The translations under genes and the position numbers were made by a program. The notes below the pieces were generated by a model. The model made no database searches, had not been told where the DNA came from, and saw only the letters and a program-made list of their open reading frames with translations. DNA of 64,000 nt from NCBI RefSeq assembly GCF_012489685.1, contig NC_080044.1, positions 77,982,732 to 78,046,731 of the forward strand. The letters run 5' to 3'. Origin of the DNA: Lotus japonicus (Eukaryota > Streptophyta > Magnoliopsida > Fabales > Fabaceae). Positions 1 to 10,864 of the stretch are shown here, in pieces (position 1 is the stretch's first letter; every line of letters starts with the position of its first letter).

Positions 1-480
1 GGAAACATAATGCCTTGACGGGCCTTGAAAAGTGAGCCATCCACGCTTCCAATTATTGTTTGGTAAGACGGCCATCCATAACTCCACATGCAATTTTGAA
101 CCACCCAATCAACCACGCTCCAATGCCTTGATCCCCTGATTCGCGAGCCCCACTACAGAAGGCTTTCCTTCCCACCAGGCCTGCTTACCCCCCCATTCAT
201 TGTTAACAAAATTTAAGTATGCCTTCAAGACCGATTGGGGAGCGCCCAAACTACCCAAGAAAGTGAATGGAAAGATTGAGCAGTATTTTCAACAACATAA
301 AATCTCCAGTATTCGAGACCAGTATGTCTTTGATACTATTATCAGTTCAACATCTCTTTTATAAAATCTTAATTACAAGTAAATATTCAATTTTTCAATC
401 TTGTCAACATAAGCTATGTTGACATGTATAACCTAAAACCACAGACATAATTCATCATATTCATATACTTTTAAATCCTT
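1..480. other. Unassigned repeat-flank sequence
   Basis: No gene recognised. Bases 1-280 read on the minus strand give short broken open stretches that I cannot assign. Bases 283-425 are a diverged partial copy of the unit tandemly repeated at 655-1602 (shared words include ctttgatactattatcag and gctatgttgacatgta), so the repeat extends leftward in degraded form. Confidence 0.5.
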
Positions 481-1840
481 CAACATCCGTGGTGAGAGAT
501 AGTTGACCTGACCACGATGAGAGATAACTTATAGAAGTCGCTTGAGTTAGCCAATGACATGATTAAACAGATGAAGCTTTAAAAGGCATCCGTGGCTGAG
601 CTTCATGAAGCTAAAGTGAAGGCCTTGTGGCTGAGCTTCATGTTTGGAATATAGTGTGAGTGTGTGTATGGAATTGTCTAACTAGTACATATTGTTAATT
701 TTCATTTTTCAGACTACTTCTAAAAGTTTGAGAAGTATTTTCAACAACATAAAATCTCCATAATTCGTGACCTGCATGTCTTTGATACTATTATCAGTTC
801 AGCATCTCTTTTATAAAATCTTAATTGCATGTAAATATTCAATTTTGTAATCTTGTCAACATCAGCTATGTTGACATGTAGTAGTTAATCCTCATTTAGT
901 TTCACTCTGCTGGTTATGATTATTTCCATCTTCTAGTTACCCATTTAATACATACCTTTCTAGTTTATCGTGTGAGTGTGTGTATGGAATTGTCTAACTA
1001 GTACATATTGTTAATTTTCATTTTTCAGACTACTTCTAAAAGTTTGAGAAGTATTTTCAAGAACATAAAATCTCCATAATCCGTGACATGCATGTCTTTG
1101 ATACTATTATCAGTTCAGCATCTCTTTTATAAAATCTTAATTGCATGTAAATATTCAATTTTGTAATCTTGTCAACATCAGCTATGTTGACATGTAGCAG
1201 CTAATCCTCATTTAGTTTCACTCTGTTGGTTATGATTATTTCCATCTTCTAGTTACCCATTTAATACATACCTTTCTAGTTTATCGTGTGAGTGTGTGTA
1301 TGGAATTGTCTAACTAGTACATATTGTTAATTTTCATTTTTTAGACTAATTCTAAAAGTTTGAGAAGTATTTTCAAGAACATAAAATCTCCATAATCCGT
1401 GACATGTATGTCTTTGATACTATTATCAGTTCAGCATCTCTTTTATAAAATCTTAATTGCATGTAAATATTCAATTTTGTAATCTTGTCAACATCAGCTA
1501 TGTTGACATGTAGCAGCTAATCCTCATTTAGTTTCACTTTGCTGGTTATGATTATTTTCATCTTCTAGTTACCCATTTAATACATACCTTTCTAGTTTAT
1601 CTATCGTATAGTTCAAAAGAGATGTTGTTGGTACAATTGTTTATGAGATTACTGGAAATCCTTCTGACCACATGTACCGAACTATTACACTGTTGAATTC
1701 ATTCTTAGACTTGGCTTTGTTAGCCTCTATTATGTTGTGTCTTGTCTTTATGTTTGAACGGCTCTATTGTTTTGGTATTAATGCGCTTTCCTTTTGACTG
1801 ATCGTAGTATAAAGACATTTTGAATGTAAAAAAAAACAGA
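480..1840 (+). mobile_element. Decayed 3' part of the element that forms the 10.4-14.5 kb inverted repeat
   Basis: Bases 505-640 match the coiled-coil part of the ORF at 11588-12274 (shared words such as agaagtcgcttgag and ctgagcttcatgaagct), with stops and indels. Bases 1690-1832 match the 3' tail of that element, ending in the shared string gactgatcgtagtataaaga. Between the two matches lie the 316-bp tandem units. This is an older, non-coding relative in plus orientation. The family name is not known to me. Confidence 0.7.
655..1602 (+). repeat. Three tandem copies of a 316-bp unit
   Basis: The string tgtgagtgtgtgtatggaat starts at 655, 971 and 1287, an exact 316-bp spacing. The third copy ends near 1602. 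The copies differ by only a few substitutions, so the expansion is recent compared with the decayed element that carries it. No coding potential is evident. Confidence 0.9.
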
Positions 1841-2048
1841 GATTGGTAAGATTCAGGCACACAAAAACAAAATCGGGCCAAGATCCCATAAGGCAATCAG
1901 ATATGGTTTATATTGTTATATTAAAATAAACGGTAAAGGCAATCATACAGAAAACTGGGTTACATCCCTATGTAACTCCCTAAGTAAGAAGCGCATGAAA
2001 ACTACTGATTGACACTCCTAGTAGGCACAATTTTTTTTTTTGGACCAT

Positions 2049-4253
2049 CTAAATGTCATCCGTAAAGAAGCTCCTAAATCGTTGCTCTTGTTTACAATGC
2101 ATGGAAATTACTTTATAAACCTCAATCAGCAATGAAGGAAACCTTGACCGAAAGTACTCGTAGAATTCCATAGGAAGTCGCCCAACACGTCTCTGTAAGC
2201 CAAAATAGAAAATGATAAGCCAATACATCAAGCTTTGCTAAAACAAAATATTTAAGAGAAGAAATAACCTTTGCTGGTTGAGTCAGCTGTCCATAGTGAC
2301 AATACTTGTTGCGTATAGCTTTGATCAAGTCTCTTGGTTCTTGGTCGTTATATGTAAGACTTGTTTGATGAGATGGTGGAATGAGTTGATTAAGTAGAAC
2401 GGCGTCCAATTTTGCTGTCCAACCTTTCCCAACAGCGATCAGCTGAATGTCATTTAGAATAAATGCTGGCGCTTTATCCAGTCTTTCACTTACCTCCCTT
2501 AGAAAGTCAAGACATTTTTTTGGATTCCAGAAAAAAGGATGATTTGAAACATTCTGGAGAGTGAGCCTGAAATTACACAAAACAAATTAAAAAAAAAATT
2601 AAAATCTCAAAGTTGGGGGTTAAAGAGTCCTTCAAATGTAACACTACCTTCGCTCAACATTAGGTTCTAATAAGCCTTCAATTAAGTGAAAGGCTTCCGG
2701 CGAATGCTGAACAGCGGAAATATTACTTACACCACACATGATATTTTTCTGCCGTTCCAACAACGGATCAAAGGGGTGTCCCCCACTAGTTAAACAGAAA
2801 AATATTAGACAACCTAGACTAAAGGAGTCAACCACAAGCTTCTGGCGTGAACTAGAAAGGACTTCCGGTGCCATCCAGCCAACACTTCCCATGCCTGCAA
2901 CAAAAAGTACAAGAGTACGGATTAGATACCTCAAGCTTCAGAGTTAGTTATTCTTTTAGTACACTAGAGTTAGAGAATACCTTGGACGATAATTATATAC
3001 AACAATTCATCTACTTTTCGTTATTGTTTTCTATCTAGTACTAGTAGCTACCTCTCAACTCTTAATGAAAAGTGGTACAATCTTTCATTTTTTTTTGAAA
3101 GTCCAAAATATATATGGATTAGGGATAAGCCATGAATCAGTACCAAAAATCGATAGCTCACATATCCTATAAAGCAAAGAAACCAAGGGGTACTTACCTG
3201 AATTCTTCTTTGCTAGTGAACTTTGACCCACCGGAAGTGCTCTGCTGATGCCCATATCAGCTATTCTAATACACAGTGTGTTCCGCTCTCTGACTACTAA
3301 AATATTTTCCGGTGTGATGTCTCCGTGTATGATATTTAGCTCATGCAGATGTCTTAGCCCCGCCACTATTTCTCTGTAGATCATGTAACAGTCATTTCAT
3401 CAAAGTTAGAATATAAGTTCTGTACATCATATAACACTTTGAGCAAAGTTTACATAAATTGAAAGGCATGCGTACTTGAGTAACTTCATTAAGAGAGGAG
3501 AAGTCGCTCCATTACTACACTCTAGATCTGGATTCAATTCTCTTCTAACTCTTTCAAGAAAATCATTAGAACCTCGGTGGCTGGAAGAGCTTGGTGAAAC
3601 CGGTGAGAAGTACCGAATCAGTTCTCCGAGGTTACAGTCGCACTTCTCCAATATAATGTAGTGGAAGTCGTTATCCACTTTTATATCAAAGAACCTAATT
3701 ATGTTCTCATGACTGTCTGACTTCATCAAAATTTCCATTTCGTCAATCGCTTCTTTGTGATGGTCATTAATAATTTTCTTCACTGCTACTGGTCTCTTTG
3801 CATATCCATATGTGCCTCCATAAATCACAGTGTCATTTGATCCAAGTCCTAGTTGATCTTCAGATATTGTCAGTTGTGTAACATCTGTCAACCCATCGTT
3901 ACCTATCTGCGTATTTGATCCCTGTCCACCGTTATCAATCAGATCACTTATGATCTGTTTACCTTTCTTTTTATTTTTCTTTTTTTTGGATTTTGATTTT
4001 TCACTTGTGCCCCTCTCCTCGTATGGAAGCCTTTCTGTAAACCAGAACCGCAGGGTCACAATAATCCCCAGAACAAATATAATCAAAATTGCCACACCAA
4101 CAACCATTGGCCAAGAAACTTGAGCATCGTTGGAAGGAAACGGCTCATCTTGCCCTTTGCAGATGGCAATGAATAATGAAAGAATGAAAGCCCGCCATGA
4201 TGTTGGAAACTCGACAATGATGCTTCTGATATCTTGAATGGTTGCCTCTCTTT
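2049..4253 (-). CDS. IRE1-like kinase/endoribonuclease, sensor domain not found
   Basis: Exons on the minus strand: 4253-3476, 3373-3198, 2894-2648, 2566-2269, 2192-2049, all with GT/AG borders and consistent phase (546 codons plus stop). The visible order is a transmembrane helix (MVVGVAILIIFVLGIIVTL), a lysine-rich linker, a protein kinase domain and a C-terminal KEN RNase domain. IRE1 proteins sit in the ER membrane and splice bZIP mRNAs during the unfolded protein response. Kinase features: VAVKK lysine and a DMGIS magnesium loop, but the catalytic loop reads HGDITPEN instead of HRDLKPxN, losing the Arg and the catalytic Lys. The RNase motif RNKYCHY and an upstream LTY keep the residues known to be catalytic in IRE1. 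The lumenal stress sensor is not visible upstream: in frame before 4253 there is a stop, and an AG acceptor at 4255-4254 implies at least one more 5' exon. It may be a sensor-less IRE1 or a 5'-truncated gene. Confidence 0.85.
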
Positions 4254-4339
4254 CTGATCAAATATTAGACTTATAAAAATTAGAAACAAGAAAGAAATTT
4301 TTATAGTATGAAATACAGGATACAAGGTAAAATTCACAC

Positions 4340-5160
4340 AAAAGGTAATTTAAATAAATCTCAGGATACAAAGATCTTTGGCTGTCTTTGTCCTTGAAAA
4401 AGTGTATATGGGGCAGAAATCCTATGGTTTGGGGCTTGCAACGGATTCAACCGATCGATTCCCCTTAGTGGGCTATCCTATGCTTTGCGCTTGCTCTTTT
4501 GATGAGGAGAAGGAAATGAACCTAATTCATATAGCTACTTGGTATGACTACCTCCCGCAAGTCCCTCCGGTCTCCTTTAGCTCACAAGGTGAAGTCTCAA
4601 AAAGAAAGATGGAAGATTGAAATGCAAAGCCGTTTTTTGCTCCCTCTATTTATAGATTTCCGGTCTCATAAGGCTTCCCTCACAAAAAAATTCTGACTAG
4701 AGCTATTGATGACATTGGGCCATAGGCAACATTTAAGCACAAGAGGATCATTAAGAGACCAGTTCGGCTCAGGGATATTCTTAATTGAGAGGGCTTTAAT
4801 TCTTTCTGGAGGACTTCAGCCCGAGAAAGAACTGCTCAATTTGAAAATAGATTGGAACTTTCACAAATTAAAACCAGATCAAATCTTCTGAAACAAAAAC
4901 AGATTTGATCACACTTGATATATTTCTTGAGCAGCACACATAAGCTTTTTCAACAACCCTAACTTGATTACCATGAAATCAATCCAACGCTTCACAATTA
5001 ATCATCCAAGCACACAACAGTTCGTAGGGACACATGTCAGTCAAGATGTTAAGACATCGTGTTCGACATCTTGTCACAGACTCAAAAACGGTAGCAAAAA
5101 TGCAGACAATCATAACAAAGGAACAACATGATAGTTGAGCGAATCCATAATCTAGCTTCA
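4340..5160. other. Intergenic stretch, nothing assigned
   Basis: This lies upstream of the IRE1-like gene. A plus-strand open stretch at 4378-4620 resembles no family I know. I searched the minus strand for exons of an IRE1 lumenal domain and saw none. The 5' exon of the IRE1-like gene may still be hidden here. Confidence 0.4.
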
Positions 5161-5164
5161 AGAC

Positions 5165-5368
5165 TGGTGAAGGTCACTTTCCACAACATAAACAGGAAGG
5201 CAAATATGAGGCAGACAAATTAGCCAGCATGGGACATCAAGCCCAAAACTTAGTTTTCAATGGAGAGAATGCCCCTCCTTGGTTATTCTCTATGCTTAGA
5301 AATGATGCTAGAGTTTTAGCTCATGTTAGTTCTCGGGCTTAAGCCCTCTACATTATAAAAAAAAATGA
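5165..5368 (+). mobile_element. LINE RNase H C-terminal remnant with poly(A)
   Basis: One frame reads KYEADKLASMG, the conserved end of the RNase H domain in plant L1-type LINEs, and continues to a stop at about 5342. It is followed by a short A-run at 5358-5366. The upstream catalytic region is missing or frameshifted. It is a 5'-truncated dead copy. Confidence 0.55.
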
Positions 5369-5958
5369 CATTTTAGATTAATTATCATTTACGCATTTTT
5401 ATTTCACCTTTTTATCTAAAATTCAAAGGAAAAAAGTATTGTAATTTATGCAATTTTTCGGATTGGATCTTTCTTTTTTTTTTTAAAGAAAGAAAGAAAG
5501 AGATTGGATGTTAAAATTCATTTCGAGTGTATAATTAGATGTGTGAAATATAATTAGATGTTTTGTCACACTTATTTTTGAATAAGTGTGTATAGATTTT
5601 AGATGTGGCACTAGATAGGCATAAAAGTACAAATCCAAATCACCATATATACTTGGAACTTTATCCATTGGCAACATTGACATGGATTAATTGATATAAC
5701 AATATAACATGTTGTAGCATATGCCCGCATATCATATACTTATTTCGGCACGGAATAATTCTGAACTAGGAGACCGCTTGACATGTCCAATGACAACCAA
5801 GTTTTCCAATTGCTAAGGCCTAAGGTTAAGGTTTCATTGCAAGTTTCCTGTTTCACAGGTAACACAAACAGAGGGAAAATGAATAATTTAAAAAAAAACA
5901 GCAAGTTCAGGTAACATACTATTAATTTATTATTTTAAATGAATAATATATTAGCAAA

Positions 5959-6222
5959 TCAACGTACTCTGACTTCTTGTTGATGAAACTTATCACTCAA
6001 GAAACTAGATTCTGAAGCCAACTTTTCAATTACTGCTAAAAGTCCATCTTTAGCATCTGGAAGAAAAATATACATGGTGAACTCATGCATTTTATCTCTA
6101 CCTTGTTTATAAGGAAGGCCGAAGACTTTGAAGTCATCAAGTACGCTAATAAGATGCTCTTTCTTTTTGTTTCCCATGGAAGGAATCTTGTCTGAGGTGC
6201 CATTAAGGAGGTGGAAATTAAA
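5959..6222 (-). pseudogene. Serpin fragment (central part)
   Basis: The minus-strand translation contains FKVFGLPYKQGRDKMHEF followed by TMYIFLPDAKDGL, typical of the central beta-sheet region of plant serpins. Serpins are suicide inhibitors of proteases. The fragment starts with NFHLLNGTS and stops after SDKFHQQEVRV; there is no N-terminal part and no reactive-centre loop. It is paralogous to the same segment of the broken serpin at 7441-8754, so this looks like a partial tandem duplicate. Confidence 0.8.
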
Positions 6223-6569
6223 TTATTTTTTTGATGGAAAGAAATACTTTCAAAGCTATTAAAATTTACACAATATTTATTTGATAACAACTCCAATAGT
6301 TGGGAGGCTGATGTGAGATACACCCCGAGCCAAAAAAAATCCATTTATTTTAACGTTCAAAAAACTCCATTTACTTAAAAAACATCATGTACAATTGCTA
6401 CAATGCAAAACCAAAAAATTGACAAAAAAAAAAGTGTCTAACTACAAATTCCACAATCAATTGTATCGGGTATTTTTTTTTTTTACATCGAAAATATAAA
6501 GAAAATAACTTATAACGGCAAATAGTTCCTTTTTTTTTCAATTAAGGACCAACTGAGAAACTTCTACTT

Positions 6570-7275
6570 GTCTCAATATCTGGAAATGGCGTAATAACGC
6601 GATGCTGGATCCCCACCCGTGGTCGGAGGAACAAGTGTGGCGTATGGTTTGTCACGACCACGATGATTTTCTCAGGTGTTGGGCTCACCCAGATATGGCT
6701 ACAGCTTTGGACTTTATGTTACATTCCTGGAAACCCCCCTGAAGAAGGCTTCATCAAGTGCAACTCTGATGGCAGTTATAGAGAGGGGATTCAAGTTATG
6801 GGAAGTGGAGGAGTTTTGCGTGACCATCGAGGTAAGTGGTTGGGCGGTTTTTATTCAAAGGTTCCTGATAATCCTTTGGCCAGTCCGTTCATGGCTGAGG
6901 CTTGTGCTGTCCGCGACGTTTTGCGCCTTGCTTGGGACCAAGGGCATCGAAAGATTCGCTGTGAAACTGATTGTGCGAACCTGGTATCCACTTTGGAAGA
7001 CGGTGACAACCTCCATCTCCATTCTGCATACTCAGTCTTATTCTCTATCAAGGAGCTCTTGCAAAGAAACTGGCTGGTGACTCTGAATGTAGTCTCTAGG
7101 GAGTGCAACAGAGCTGCTGATTATTTGGCCAAGCTTGGTGCTGCTGCTACTACGTCAGATTTCTGGGTTTTGAACCATCCAGATGTAGAGCTGGAAGTCC
7201 TTTTAATTAAGGACTCTGGCGTTGCTTGTTAGTTTTGTCGTTCCTTGTTTTGTTTTCCGATGTATCAAAAAAAAA
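6570..7275 (+). mobile_element. 5'-truncated LINE: RNase H domain
   Basis: The frame at 6663-7232 gives a nearly complete RVT_3-type RNase H: KCNSDGSY (first Asp), AEACAVRDVL (Glu), CETDCANLV (Asp) and NRAADYLAKLG (last Asp). Upstream bases 6578-6728 continue the same protein in another frame (IWKWRNN through HSWKPP). The frames separate at a run of six C at 6735-6740, consistent with one extra C. After the stop comes a short 3' UTR and an A-run near 7267. It is an ordinary dead-on-arrival L1-type insertion, lying between the two serpin pieces. Confidence 0.8.
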
Positions 7276-7440
7276 ATTGAACATTATCAAATAAAAAAAA
7301 GGTAGTAATGAGCAAACACTACATGCTAAACAAAATAGGTTCAATCAAATCAAATATCTTTAAAAGAACATATCGAAATACTACACAAAGATAAAAAAAT
7401 TCAACAGCATAATAAAGAAAAACATGAACCTTCAATATAC

Positions 7441-8754
7441 TCAGATATTGGGCTTTCCAAATTTCACCGGCGTGGCAGATGCATCCGTTCCATCAAGTGG
7501 ATTGAGCACTTGTCCAATAAAGAGAATTGTTCCGTTGAAATCTTCTCGGATTAGAAAAAGGAAATGGTGATCAGCTACAAAGTCTATAGTGGTAACCGGA
7601 CGACTACCTCTTAATGCCCGAGCAAGGGATGCTGCCGAAGCTATGGTGCCTTTTTCATTTACCTCAATGAAAGATTTGTGAAATACGTTTTCCACACATA
7701 ATTTATCCAAATGAGAGTTCATTTTCACCACCATTTTTGTAAAATCAGCATCTCGGTGAGAGTGGCGAAATCAATCTCAATTCCTTCATAACATTAGAAG
7801 CTTCAAATATAAAAGAAATCTTGAATTTTGGAATAAGAAAGTCACGTACTTGCAATTTTTCACCGAGGAAACTTGTCTTTTAAGAAACCAGATTCTGAAG
7901 CTAACTTTTCAATTAATGCTAATAGCCCATATTTTGCATCTAGAAGAAAAATATACATGGAAAACCGACGCATTTTATCTCCACCTTGTTTATAAGAAAG
8001 ATGGAGAACTTTAAAACCATCAAAAGCACTAATGAAGTGCTTCTTTTGCATGCTTCTCATAAAGGGAGCAGTGACTGAGGTGCCATTAAAGAGGTGAAAT
8101 TTAAATTTGATTGGAATAGCCGGAAACTTGTGTTTCCTTGAAGCGCAATACATTTTCACAGATAAGTCTGGTTAAGTTGCTTACAGTACTGGGAGGAAGG
8201 AGATGTGTGATAAGGTCATTCATCTTTTTTCAACCCACAAATTCACTTCATGGTGCACTTCATCACCCTTTAAAAGCCCATCAAAATCAAAATCATTTTT
8301 TTTCATAAACAATTAAATAGACATATATGTTGATCAATTACAAAAAATTAAGATGTTGATAAAAAAAGAGAGATCGATAGTACCTTGGTTTTAAAATCAA
8401 CGGAAGCAAGAGTGGCCTTGTAATGGGTGGCCACAAGTTGTTTAAAAGAATGTGAAAGGGAAAATAATTCATCAACCCACATTTCATTGGAAAAACGCAG
8501 ATGATCGTCAGAGAACAACACATGAGAGATGACCTGGGAGAAGAAGGTGGTGAGATGGTCGGTGGAGTCAAATCGGAGGAAGGAAAGAAGCTCGTCGGGT
8601 GTGCTTCCAGCGCGGCCATGACGTTAAAAACAACATGGAGAGACAAGGGAGAAAAGAGGAGGTTCTTCTCGTGAGAATCTTCTTTTGAGAATAAATGCTT
8701 TGTAATGCTGAGTCCAACATCTTCTTGACACCTCATTGCTTTTTTGAGATCCAT
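7441..8754 (-). pseudogene. Broken plant serpin gene
   Basis: Exon 1 (8754-8384) starts MDLKKAMRCQEDVGLSITKH and matches the N-terminus of plant Z-type serpins up to NVMAA. There a one-base loss (near 8619) shifts the frame: STPDELLSFLRFDSTDH and the rest follow in another frame up to a GT donor at 8383. Exon 2 (from about 8270) carries serpin motifs in several frames: FDGFKVLHLSYKQGGDK, then stops near 7860, then the hinge and reactive-centre segment VNEKGTIASAAS and the C-terminal signature TIDFVADHHFLFLIRED through FIGQVLNPLDG to the stop at 7441. The plant serpin layout is complete but has a frameshift in exon 1 and stops and frameshifts in exon 2, so no functional inhibitor is expected. 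Confidence 0.85.
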
Positions 8755-9058
8755 GGTTGTTTGTTCTGATTTCTGAATGAGAGAGGGATAGTTACAATAC
8801 TTATAGGGCGACTCATAATACACATACCTAATTTTAAGCATTAAATAATACAAAATCATATAAATATTTTTAATATTTGTACTTCTATATAGTAACAGAA
8901 TCACACAAATCATATATCGAAATACAAGCAAGAAGAAAATAGTTTCAAAAAAAACCAACAAGAATATATTATGAATTGATTGTGGGTGCAAGGTAATTGT
9001 AAACTTCATCCAATTGAATTCCAATGAATCAGTAAATATATTCTTGTTTTAATTAAAA

Positions 9059-10370
9059 CTAGTGTTTTTTTACCCGTGCGATGCACGAGAATATATGTCT
9101 ATTGTATTTGATACATCAACCAATCTCTTGATTTTTTGAAATATATTAAACAACAGATGAAATATAAGAGTCTGAAATGATGAGCAAAGTTGTCAAAAAG
9201 TCTTTATTTAAAAGCCTTGTTACATTGGTTTAAATTCGTGCAATTGATTTACTAATAAAAAGATTGGTTAACGAAATCTCAAATACTGCAAAACATATTA
9301 GGGGATTGTTTAATGTTGGCTAATAAACAATAACTTAGTTAATCTACAGTGAACACGATTATGCGTGTTCGTTTCTACTTATATGTTCTTAAAAACTTCT
9401 TAGTAGACAACAATAGGCGTGGAGTTTGAAACTACCCCTTGTTCATCTGTCAATGAGTAAACATGTACAGGCCTCTGAAAGTACAAACCCACATGAGAAA
9501 AAGATTGTCCCTGACTCTTGTTTATAGTCATTCAGATCAAAATTACTCAATGAGTACAAAATAGACAAAATTGCCCAAGGAGCCAAAACCAACCAAAGAA
9601 TTGGTGCACAACACCACTTTGGCAATAACAATTTAAAATCGCAAAAATGTAGTCCAGAGGAAATAACACCGCTGGAAATAAAAAATATAATAAAAGTAGA
9701 AGGCTAAAAAAAGGCTCTCCAAATCTTCTCATTTTTCACCACCTTCAACAACTTGTTTCCAGCACCAAAAGGGCTCTTGGCTTCAACCTCAGGAGGGGAC
9801 GGGCCCTTGACCGGGAGAGAACCGGTACAGTCATCCCCAACTTCAACAACACCATTTGGAAGAGTATCAACATCAACAACCCTGTTATTAATTTAACAAA
9901 ATATTCCCCTGTTATTAATTTAACAAAATATTAGGATTTGAATGCTTAGTGAAGGTAAAATAAAATAAACATAAATCAGGAATTTATTGTCTTACTAATT
10001 ATCTTTGGCTGATGCAGTAGTAGTAAGGAGTAATCTAAGTAAATCTTAGATAAATATGACAGCTCTTTTAAAATTTTAATATTTTGTGAAAAAATTTCTT
10101 TTGAATTTACTTGAAATTTAACATAATAGCAATCAATTAGTGTAGAATCTAATGATTGCTTAAAAAAATATAATAATACTTTTTATATAAAACAAAATCT
10201 CATTTTTCATATACATGATAAAGAAATCTCTAAAATTGAAAAGAAGATTTTAATATTTATTTTAATATTATATGAAAAAGTTTGTCAGATTTACAATTTT
10301 TAATTTAGCCAAGATATATTTTTTTTAGAAATAAATTTTAGGTGCAATATAGTAATTCAACAAAAGCAAG
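9059..10370 (-). mobile_element. Helitron 3' end and internal sequence (copy 1)
   Basis: On the minus strand the left edge reads a hairpin (CTCGTGC ATC GCACGGG) followed by TAAAAAAACACTAG and then T. That is the diagnostic Helitron 3' end: stem-loop, CTRR, insertion before T. The same terminus occurs at 24358. Internal bases 9998-10345 resemble 24895-25040 and 26985-27150. The 5' end is not seen, because the giant inverted repeat begins at 10371. Helitrons are rolling-circle transposons; this one encodes no Rep/helicase and is non-autonomous. Confidence 0.65.
9725..9893 (-). pseudogene. Possible captured exon inside Helitron copy 1
   Basis: Minus strand: after an acceptor-like ...aataacag, one frame stays open with VVDVDTLPNGVVEVGDD, then SLPVKGPSPPEVEAKSP and GAGNKLLKVVKNEKIW. 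Base composition is much richer in GC than the surrounding AT-rich DNA. It looks like a host exon picked up by the Helitron. I cannot name the source gene. Confidence 0.35.
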
Positions 10371-10864
10371 TTCAGTTACCTTATAAATTCCACCAGCACA
10401 AATTTGCCAAATTCCACCTTTATGCTCAAAACAGGTAATCCAAATTCATCATACAATAAATAGACCCAAGTGCAAACCACGTCCATATGATTCATGTAGA
10501 AATCATATGACAATCATATTTACAAAATGAGAAATTGTTAGTAATTGTCAAATATGTTTTAAATCCAGTTATGTACACTCGGTTAAGTTAATTGCTCGGG
10601 CTCCAAGAGAACGCCTGTCAACGGGCCACGTGGCGCAATCCCAATGGGCCGTACGCTGGTCCACACCTAACCTGCAGAAAAAATTCAAACTGGAAAGCAA
10701 AAAAGCCAAAACACGCTTTCTTCCTCCCACTCAGTGCTTTCTTCTTCTTTCTACCTCTGTGCCTTCCAGTTTACCATTGAGCCACCATCACGCCGCCGAC
10801 GGACCCAACCGCGCCGCCGTCGTTCCAACCCAACCACCGCGGGACTCGACGCCACCTTGAGCCC

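Noticed and set aside
4378..4620. 80-codon plus-strand open stretch (starts MAVFVLEKVYMG)
   Set aside because: No recognisable domain, no splice support, adjacent to the 5' side of an opposite-strand gene. Chance frame is the simpler view.
5461..5513. gattggat duplicated around a T/GA-rich tract as a further retroposon footprint
   Set aside because: The 8-bp duplication is short and the insert is a mixed microsatellite rather than a clean A-tail.
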